64,000 nucleotides of DNA, from positions 1-64,000 of the forward strand of contig NZ_BSOB01000050.1 of NCBI RefSeq assembly GCF_030160295.1. The letters are read 5' to 3'. The notes below the pieces were generated by a model. It was not told the origin of the DNA. It saw nothing but the letters and a program-made list of their open reading frames with translations, and ran no database searches. Positions 58,723 through 64,000 of the stretch are shown piece after piece (within the stretch, counting starts at the first letter, position 1; each line of letters begins with the position of its first letter). The stretch comes from Dyella acidisoli (GTDB lineage Bacteria; Pseudomonadota; Gammaproteobacteria; Xanthomonadales; Rhodanobacteraceae). Position numbers and translations under genes: made by a program.

Positions 58723-60656
58723 ACGAAACATGGAAAACTCTGTTGCTCTGGCTGGTGATCGCGGTGGTTCTGATCACTGTGTTCCAGAGCTTCAATCCGC
58801 ACGGTGGCGCCTCTTCGGATCTGCCCTATAGCAGCTTCGTACAGAGTGTGGACAGCGGTAATGTCGCCACGGCCAACATCAGCGCCGAAAATCCCGCCAC
58901 CTTAACCGGCAAACTGAAGGACGGCAGCAACTACCGCACCGTCGCGCCAGTACTCGGCTTCTCCACCAATTCGGTGGTCAAGCAGATGCAGGATAAGAAC
59001 GTCACCGTCACGCAGGATTCCGGCACCGGGTTCTCGCTGATCGGCCTGTTGGTGAACTGGCTACCGGTGATCCTGATCGTCGGCGTGTTCATCTGGTTCA
59101 TGCGCCAGATGCAGCAGGGCGGCGGTGGCCGCGGTGCGATGAGCTTTGGTCGTTCGCGTGCGAAGCTGCAAGGTGAAGACCAGGTCAAGGTCAACTTCAG
59201 CGACGTCGCAGGTTGCGACGAAGCCAAGGAAGAAGTGGGCGAGCTGGTGGAATTCTTGCGCGATCCGGGCAAGTTCCAGCGCCTCGGCGGCAAGATTCCG
59301 CGCGGCGTGCTGATGGTTGGCCCGCCAGGCACCGGTAAAACCTTGCTCGCCAAGGCCATCGCGGGCGAAGCCAAGGTACCGTTCTTCTCGATCTCCGGTT
59401 CTGACTTCGTCGAAATGTTCGTCGGCGTGGGCGCTTCGCGCGTACGTGACATGTTCGACCAAGCCAAGAAGCACGCACCGTGCATCATCTTCATCGACGA
59501 AATCGATGCCGTGGGCCGTCACCGTGGTGCGGGTCTTGGCGGTGGTCACGATGAGCGCGAACAGACGCTCAATCAGTTGCTGGTGGAAATGGATGGTTTC
59601 GAAGGTACCGAAGGCATCATCGTCATTGCTGCCACCAACCGTCCTGACGTGCTCGATCCGGCGCTGCTGCGTCCAGGTCGCTTTGACCGCCAGGTAGTGG
59701 TGGGCCTGCCAGACGTGAAGGGTCGCGAGCAGATCCTCAAAGTGCACCTGCGCAAGGTACCGATCGCCAGCGACGTGGACGCGATGGTCATCGCGCGCGG
59801 TACACCGGGTTTCTCGGGTGCGGATCTGGCGAACCTCGTCAACGAGGCAGCATTGTTCGCAGCACGCGAGAACGCTCGCGAAGTCCGCATGACTCACATG
59901 GACAAGGCGCGCGACAAGATTCTAATGGGTACCGAGCGCCGTTCGATGGCAATGAGCGAGGACGAGAAAAAGCTCACCGCCTATCACGAAGCCGGTCACG
60001 CTATCGTTGGTCGCCTGGTGCCGGAGCACGATCCGGTCTACAAGGTTACGATCATTCCGCGCGGCCGTGCGCTGGGTGTCACCATGTACTTGCCGGAAGG
60101 CGACAAGTACAGCATGAACAAGACCGCAATCGAATCGCAGCTTTGCTCGCTGTACGGCGGCCGTGTAGCCGAAGAGCTGATCTTCGGTAACGACAAGGTC
60201 ACCACTGGCGCATCCAACGATATCGAGCGCGCTACCAAGATGGCTCGCAACATGGTTACCAAGTGGGGCCTGTCGAATGAACTCGGCCCAGTAACCTACG
60301 GCGAGGAAGAGGACGAAGTTTTCTTGGGTCGTTCAGTCACCCAGCACAAGAACGTTTCGAACGAGACCGCGCGCAAGATCGACGAAGTGGTGCGCGAGAT
60401 CCTCGACCGCGCGTACGGTCGCAGCAAGCAGTTGCTCACTGAGAACATCGACAAGCTGCACGTCATGGCCGATGCCTTGCTGCAGTATGAAACCATCGAT
60501 GCGCGCCAGATCGACGACATCATGTCCGGCCGCGTGCCGGGTCCGCCGGCGGATTGGTCCAAGACCTCATCCATGGGGCAGTCGGTGCCACCGCCGCCGC
60601 CGCGTGGCGATGCGGGTGCGAAGGTTGGGGATCCAGCCACGCAAAGCCGGATCTGA
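58719..60656 (+). CDS. ftsH: ATP-dependent zinc metalloprotease FtsH
   Basis: Hexameric inner-membrane AAA+ protease that degrades damaged membrane proteins, sigma-32 and LpxC. 645 aa: transmembrane helices at ~7-24 and ~108-130 with a periplasmic domain between. Walker [14 protein letters not shown] near 202, Walker [16 protein letters not shown], second region of homology [20 protein letters not shown], zinc site HEAGH at 423-427. Ends with a Pro-rich tail. Coupled to rlmE; terminator follows. Confidence 0.96.
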   Translation: MNETWKTLLLWLVIAVVLITVFQSFNPHGGASSDLPYSSFVQSVDSGNVATANISAENPATLTGKLKDGSNYRTVAPVLGFSTNSVVKQMQDKNVTVTQDSGTGFSLIGLLVNWLPVILIVGVFIWFMRQMQQGGGGRGAMSFGRSRAKLQGEDQVKVNFSDVAGCDEAKEEVGELVEFLRDPGKFQRLGGKIPRGVLMVGPPGTGKTLLAKAIAGEAKVPFFSISGSDFVEMFVGVGASRVRDMFDQAKKHAPCIIFIDEIDAVGRHRGAGLGGGHDEREQTLNQLLVEMDGFEGTEGIIVIAATNRPDVLDPALLRPGRFDRQVVVGLPDVKGREQILKVHLRKVPIASDVDAMVIARGTPGFSGADLANLVNEAALFAARENAREVRMTHMDKARDKILMGTERRSMAMSEDEKKLTAYHEAGHAIVGRLVPEHDPVYKVTIIPRGRALGVTMYLPEGDKYSMNKTAIESQLCSLYGGRVAEELIFGNDKVTTGASNDIERATKMARNMVTKWGLSNELGPVTYGEEEDEVFLGRSVTQHKNVSNETARKIDEVVREILDRAYGRSKQLLTENIDKLHVMADALLQYETIDARQIDDIMSGRVPGPPADWSKTSSMGQSVPPPPPRGDAGAKVGDPATQSRI

Positions 60657-60674
60657 GTCCGCCAGCCATTCGAG

Positions 60675-60704
60675 AAAAGCCGCCCCTTGTGGGCGGCTTT
60701 TTTA
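60675..60704 (+). terminator. Terminator after ftsH
   Basis: AAAAGCCGCCC-CTTGT-GGGCGGCTTTTTT hairpin and T-run, 20 nt after the ftsH stop. Confidence 0.9.
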
Positions 60705-60727
60705 TTGGGACATGAAAATTATTTTAT

Positions 60728-60767
60728 CCGGGTGATATTGTTGGTAAAATATTACCCGGGTATTATT
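60728..60767 (+). promoter_or_regulatory. DUF2239 promoter with three operator-like half-sites
   Basis: A good sigma-70 promoter, TTGTTG (60738-60743), 17 bp, TATTAT (60761-60766), is threaded by three copies of CCGGGTAATATT. They are CCGGGTGATATT (60728-60739, plus), AATATTACCCGG (60748-60759, inverted) and CCGGGTATTATT (60756-60767, plus). The last two meet in the palindrome TACCCGGGTA. This looks like cooperative repressor binding. Confidence 0.6.
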
Positions 60768-60791
60768 TGGTGCCCGACAGGAGTCTGCCTC

Positions 60792-61385
60792 ATGACCGAT
60801 ACGCTGCCACCTATCAGCTATACAAGCTTCCAAGGCCATCGGCGCCTGGCCTCTGGCGCCCCACACGTTGTCGCCTTGGCGGTGAAGCTCGCCGCCGAGC
60901 GTGGTGGTTCCAGGCCGGTTCTGATCTTCGATGACAGCACAGGCCGTTCAATCGATTTCGACACGCGTGGAACTGATGACGATGTCGTTGCCCGCTATCG
61001 CCCCGTTTCCGCTTGTCAGGGCACCGCAGAGGTAGAACCTGAAGCGCCACGCGGTCGCGGCCGTCCCAAGCTGGGTGTAGTAGCGCGCGAAGTGACCTTG
61101 TTGCCGCGACATTGGACATGGTTGGAATCCCAGTCGGGCGGCGCATCCGTCACGCTGCGCAAGCTGGTGGAGGAAGCACGTCGCGCCCATGGCGAAGGCG
61201 ACAGAGCTCGCGCGGCGCAAGAGCGTGCGTATCACTTCATGTCAGCCATGGCCGGTAACATGCCCGGTTTCGAAGAAGCCACGCGCGCTTTGTTCGCTAA
61301 CGATCGCACGAAGTTTGGCGAGCTGATCGCCCAGTGGCCCGTCGATGTGCGCGATTACGCCACGCACCTGGCGTTCGCCGATTAA
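60792..61385 (+). CDS. DUF2239 family protein
   Basis: 197 aa, start at 60792 with AGGAG 9 nt upstream. Two parts: residues ~1-75 (YTSFQGHRRLASGAPHVVAL; LIFDDSTGRSIDFDTRG) and a basic Arg/Gly linker, then residues ~92-197 (RPKLGVVAREVTLLPRHWTW; SGGASVTLRKLVEEARR; HFMSAMAGNMPGFEEATRAL). The second half resembles DUF2239, whose RPKLGVVAREVTLLPRHW region looks like a ribbon-helix-helix-type DNA-binding segment, so autoregulation of the operator cluster upstream is possible. Function unknown. A DUF1330-like frameshifted gene follows after 12 nt. Confidence 0.75.
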   Translation: MTDTLPPISYTSFQGHRRLASGAPHVVALAVKLAAERGGSRPVLIFDDSTGRSIDFDTRGTDDDVVARYRPVSACQGTAEVEPEAPRGRGRPKLGVVAREVTLLPRHWTWLESQSGGASVTLRKLVEEARRAHGEGDRARAAQERAYHFMSAMAGNMPGFEEATRALFANDRTKFGELIAQWPVDVRDYATHLAFAD

Positions 61386-61397
61386 ACGGACACGCCC

Positions 61398-61816
61398 ATG
61401 ACGAACTACTTGGAACCAACCTGGGAAGCAGGGCGTGCCTTCATGGCCAGACGCTGCAAGGCAGCGTCGTAATGCTCAATCTGCTGCGTTTTCATACGTT
61501 GGCCGATTATTCGGCGACGCCGGGTTTAGCACCGCCCAACGCCATCAGCAGTGAGGAAGCCTTTCAACGTTACATCGAGCACACGTTGCCGTACTTGCGT
61601 GAGAGTGGAGGTGACGTGTTGTTTCTTGGTCATGGCCGTGATTTTCTGATCGGTCCGCCAAACGAACGATGGGATATGGCTATGCTGGTGCGCCAGCAAA
61701 GCGTTGCATCCTTCATGGCTTTCACTTCGCATGAAGCTTATCTGGCCGTGATAGGGCATCGCATTGCGGCGTTCGAAGATTCGCGTTTGCTGCCGCTGAC
61801 ACCTGTCGATCCCTGA
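61398..61816 (+). pseudogene. DUF1330-like protein with a frameshift near its N-terminus
   Basis: ATG 61398 begins TNYLEPTWEAGRAFMARR and then runs to a stop at 61470-61472. One base fewer or more near 61451-61455 would join it to LQGSVVMLNLLRF, and the rest of a DUF1330/ferredoxin-like domain is intact to 61816 (YIEHTLPYLRESGGDVLFLG; RHAAFEDSRLLPL-type ending). The stop overlaps a new ATG at 61472 (TAATG), so a 114-aa product lacking the first strand could still be made by coupling. A sequencing error is the main alternative. Confidence 0.65.
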
Positions 61817-61832
61817 TGTTTGGTGCAAATCC

Positions 61833-61856
61833 AAAAACGAGCACATCCCTGTGCTC
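61833..61856 (-). terminator. Minus-strand terminator beside the receptor remnant
   Basis: On the minus strand GAGCACA-GGGA-TGTGCTC is followed by GTTTTTGG. It lies ~30 nt beyond the stop of the remnant ending FSMRYSF, as expected for a once-functional gene. Confidence 0.7.
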
Positions 61857-61885
61857 ACTGCCACTTCGCGTCCTGGGGAGACGCG

Positions 61886-62150
61886 TCAAAACGAATAGCG
61901 CATGCTGAAGGTCGTCGTGCTCGGCAACCGAACACTGTGGCGGCAAAGTTGAGAGATTGGGGACGCGCAGGTTTGTGATTGCCTCGAGTTGCGGATAGCC
62001 GCCTGCATTGCGTACGAATGACTTGCTGCAAGCTGGCGTAAGCATGTGCAAGCGGATACGGCGCGTCTTGAATATTTGAGGCACGACAAATGCATATTTC
62101 GGCACAAGCTTGCTGCGCGGTGAAAATGCATCAATGTCTAGAAAGGTTTA
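61886..62150 (-). pseudogene. Decayed 3' end of an outer-membrane (TonB-receptor-like) gene
   Basis: No single frame is convincing, but three minus-strand frames carry pieces that would read in order as a receptor C-terminus: NAGGYPQLEA and TNLRVPN in one frame, SLNFAATVFG in a second, and RLPSTTTFSMRYSF-stop in the third. A terminal beta strand ending in Phe and a downstream terminator support an outer-membrane barrel remnant with at least two frameshifts. It lies next to the divergent AraC-type regulator. Chance similarity cannot be excluded by eye. Confidence 0.35.
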
Positions 62151-62168
62151 GGAGTATTGAGTGCGGAA

Positions 62169-62234
62169 TTCTGCACAATGTGCTTGCTGCTTCGCAGCAG
62201 CTAAATGCAGGGGCACTTGCACGAATGTGCAGAA
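62169..62234. promoter_or_regulatory. Inverted half-sites between receptor remnant and regulator
   Basis: TTCTGCACA (62169-62177) and its exact inverse TGTGCAGAA (62226-62234) lie 48 bp apart upstream of the PAS-AraC gene. Direct binding by the regulator is a reasonable guess. The remainder of 62150-62315 holds no gene. Confidence 0.4.
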
Positions 62235-62315
62235 AACTGCTTAAGATGCAGCACCGGACGATGATGTGAAGGTCCGCAGCGTTATCATCCACTTGCTAGC
62301 TTGCTTCTTGTCACC

Positions 62316-63014
62316 ATGAAGATTTCTGCCGATGAGCTGGAGCCCTTGTTCGACGTTCTGCCGGATGTCGTGTTTTTTGTGAAAGACACGGAAGGGCGAT
62401 ACACACATGCCAATCTCACTTTGGTGCGCCGTCTTGGTTTGAAACAGCGCAACGAAGTGATTGGCAAAGACGTGACCGAGCTTTTCCCAAGCGCGATGGG
62501 CGGTTCCTACGCGGCGCAGGATCAACGTGTGTTGATGGGAGAGGTGATCGAAAATCAGCTGGAAGTGCACATGTTCGCCAACCGCGCGTCGGGATGGTGT
62601 CTCACCTGTAAACGTCCATTGCTGATACGCGGCAAGATTGGCGGCGTGATCGGCATTTCACGTGATCTTGGGCTGCCGGATGGGCGTCATCCCGTCTACG
62701 ATCGACTGAAGCGCGTGCTGACTTATATGCAGGATCACTATGGCGACGCCATCCGCATACCGATGCTGGCCGAGCTGGCGGAACTTTCCGTTGCGCAATT
62801 CGAGCGCCATTTCCGTCGCGTATTCCAGCTCACTCCACAGCAGGTACTGATCAAGCTACGCATCGAGGCTGCCATGCGCATGCTGCACACCGACGATAGC
62901 GTGGCCTCGATCGGCATTGCGTGCGGTTTCGTCGATCAGAGTGCGTTTGCGCGCCAGTTCAAGGCGACGGTGGGGATGACGCCCAGCGCGTATCGTTCGC
63001 TCGTGCAGGCGTAA
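62316..63014 (+). CDS. PAS-AraC family transcriptional regulator
   Basis: 232 aa from ATG 62316 (MKISADELEPLF); a TTG 15 nt upstream is less likely. Residues ~5-120 form a PAS sensor (LPDVVFFVKDTEGRYTHANL, EVIGKDVTELFP, GWCLTCKRPLLIRGKIGGVI). Residues ~135-232 form the AraC double helix-turn-helix (LAELAELSVAQFERHFRRVF; IGIACGFVDQSAFARQFKAT; GMTPSAYR). It probably senses a small ligand and controls a nearby outer-membrane or catabolic gene, here apparently decayed. Confidence 0.9.
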   Translation: MKISADELEPLFDVLPDVVFFVKDTEGRYTHANLTLVRRLGLKQRNEVIGKDVTELFPSAMGGSYAAQDQRVLMGEVIENQLEVHMFANRASGWCLTCKRPLLIRGKIGGVIGISRDLGLPDGRHPVYDRLKRVLTYMQDHYGDAIRIPMLAELAELSVAQFERHFRRVFQLTPQQVLIKLRIEAAMRMLHTDDSVASIGIACGFVDQSAFARQFKATVGMTPSAYRSLVQA

Positions 63015-63085
63015 GTTGGGGTGCAAACCCCAACACGAAGGCCACAAACATGGCGATGTTGGGGTTTGCACCTCTGACTTACGGA
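63013..63085. repeat. Repeat family C, inverted element
   Basis: GTAAGTTGGGGTGCAAACCC plus CAACA is answered by TGTTGGGGTTTGCACCTCTG plus ACTTAC ~20 nt later. It lies between the convergent AraC-type and ArsC-family genes; related to 29011-29071. Confidence 0.8.
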
Positions 63086-63087
63086 CT

Positions 63088-63432
63088 TTAGAGGATATCC
63101 AGCACTTTTTCCGGAGGGCGAGCGATTACGGCCTTTCCGTTGGCGACTACGATAGGCCGCTCTATCAGACGCGGATGCTCCACCATAGCCGCAATCAGCG
63201 CCTCTTCGCTTAGCGATGAATCATCAAGCCCAAGCTCGCGATATTCATCCTCACCAGCACGCAGCAATTGCCGCGCCGTGATGCCGAGCTGCGACAGCAG
63301 CGTTTTCAGCTCAGTGGCGGTGGGTGGCGTTTCGAGATAGTGGACTACCTCGAACGGCTTCCCAGTCTGCTCCACTAAAGCGAGCGCGCTGCGCGATTTT
63401 GAGCAGCGGCTGTTGTGATAGATGCGGATCAC
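63088..63432 (-). CDS. ArsC/YfgD-family thioredoxin-fold reductase
   Basis: 114 aa. The N-terminal IYHNSRCSKSRSAL carries the single catalytic Cys of the glutaredoxin-dependent arsenate reductase family, with RAGEDEYRELGL and the three-Arg region HPRLIERPIVV, KAVIARPPEKVL near the end. Isolated copies like this often resemble YfgD, of uncertain arsenate activity. It lies 8 nt after the preceding minus-strand gene, with no other ars genes. Confidence 0.88.
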   Translation of the reverse strand: MIRIYHNSRCSKSRSALALVEQTGKPFEVVHYLETPPTATELKTLLSQLGITARQLLRAGEDEYRELGLDDSSLSEEALIAAMVEHPRLIERPIVVANGKAVIARPPEKVLDIL

Positions 63433-63440
63433 GCGATAGT

Positions 63441-64000
63441 TCAGCGATTACCGGAACGACCGCCGCCACCACCACCATGCGGTCGGTTACCGCGTTGCGG
63501 ACGACCACCTGGACCTGGACGGTTGCCGCCGCGGTTGTTGCGATTGGCGTTGCCGCCACCACTACCGCCGCCGCCGCCGGCATTGAATCCGCCGTAAGGG
63601 TTCGTGCCGCCGGAACCGCCTCCGCGACGATTGCCGCGTGCTTGCTGTTGTTGGCCACCGCCATGAGCGCGCCCGCCTTCGCGGTTTTCACCTGCGAACC
63701 AGGTGCGTGCGGGAGGCAGTTCCTGGCCGGGACCGATACCGCGCTTCTTCTTGTTGTGGACCTTCTTCTTCTGGCGCTCGGGTGTGGCCACATTGCCGTT
63801 CACTTCGCGATTCGGATTTGCGCGGCGGCGCTGCTTGCCATACGCGGGGGCTTCTTCGCGAATGCGGTCAAAGGCGCGCAGTTCGCGTGCTTCGTCGTGA
63901 TAGCCGCCGCTCCAATTAGCCCCGCCACCTTTTTCGGGACGATATTCCACGACGTTGCGCGGAGCGCGGCGCTGGTGCAGCACCGGGCTCAGCGTCAGCA
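63441..64000 (-). CDS. C-terminal tail of a possible RluB-like pseudouridine synthase, 5' partial
   Basis: The frame enters from the right edge, so only the last ~186 residues are seen. It starts LTLSPVLHQRRAPRNVVEYR, continues with a charged stretch (ARELRAFDRIREE; NREVNGNVATPE; KKKVHNKKKRGIG) and ends in a long Gly/Arg/Asn-rich low-complexity tail. I recall similar extended basic tails on RluB of Xanthomonadales, but the catalytic domain is outside the window; an RNA helicase tail is the alternative. The tail suggests RNA binding. Probably co-transcribed with the ArsC-family gene. Confidence 0.45.
   Translation of the reverse strand, partial: LTLSPVLHQRRAPRNVVEYRPEKGGGANWSGGYHDEARELRAFDRIREEAPAYGKQRRRANPNREVNGNVATPERQKKKVHNKKKRGIGPGQELPPARTWFAGENREGGRAHGGGQQQQARGNRRGGGSGGTNPYGGFNAGGGGGSGGGNANRNNRGGNRPGPGGRPQRGNRPHGGGGGGRSGNR

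Overview
The window looks like the chromosome of a GC-rich gammaproteobacterium of the Xanthomonadales type, most likely Rhodanobacteraceae (Dyella, Luteibacter or Rhodanobacter relatives). The evidence is a bifunctional hisB that lacks the E. coli zinc-loop cysteines, a TrpR-like (YerC) gene heading the his operon, the pyrG-kdsA-eno-ftsB and truD/surE-pcm-yqaA-nlpD blocks, a kynurenine-pathway dioxygenase, and palindromic REP-like repeats between genes. The genus is inferred from gene content, not proven.

Layout. (1) 1-12.8 kb: the 3' part of a giant YD-repeat (RHS/WapA-like) polymorphic toxin. It carries an unusual ~70-residue super-repeat, inserted putative-Ig domains, a LysM domain, coiled coils and an A+T-rich C-terminal domain, followed by an overlapping small immunity-gene candidate. 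(2) 12.9-14.6 kb: an A+T-rich secreted beta-helix protein, a terminator and tRNA-Pro(CGG). (3) 14.8-27.2 kb: a histidine neighbourhood with hisS, a small GIY-YIG protein, a histidine ammonia-lyase-like enzyme with an insertion, a DUF998 membrane protein, then yerC-hisGDCBH-AF-IE, a complete histidine pathway. (4) 27.2-30.3 kb, minus strand: methionine salvage mtnB-mtnD-mtnC plus a legumain-like C13 peptidase. (5) 30.4-41.4 kb: HiPIP, two paralogous amino-acid permeases, an outer-membrane beta-barrel protein, a Nudix hydrolase, 3-hydroxyanthranilate dioxygenase, a lipoprotein, parE and an aminopeptidase P. (6) 41.6-45.6 kb: cyoABCD quinol oxidase. (7) 45.9-46.9 kb: a stand-alone class I terpene synthase. 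(8) 47-60.7 kb: pyrG-kdsA-eno-ftsB-truD, three minus-strand genes, surE-pcm-yqaA-nlpD, a Mth938-like gene and yhbY, rlmE-ftsH. (9) 60.7-64 kb: DUF2239 and a frameshifted DUF1330 gene behind a promoter with three operator-like half-sites, a decayed outer-membrane receptor remnant beside a PAS-AraC regulator, an ArsC-family protein and the Arg/Gly-rich tail of a gene running off the window.

The observations most worth following are the architecture and terminal toxin/immunity module of the giant YD protein, the isolated terpene cyclase, the C13 peptidase coupled to methionine salvage, the operator cluster before DUF2239, the yerC promoter/operator, and the decayed receptor next to an intact regulator. 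All functional calls come from reading the sequence and recalling families; no search was run.
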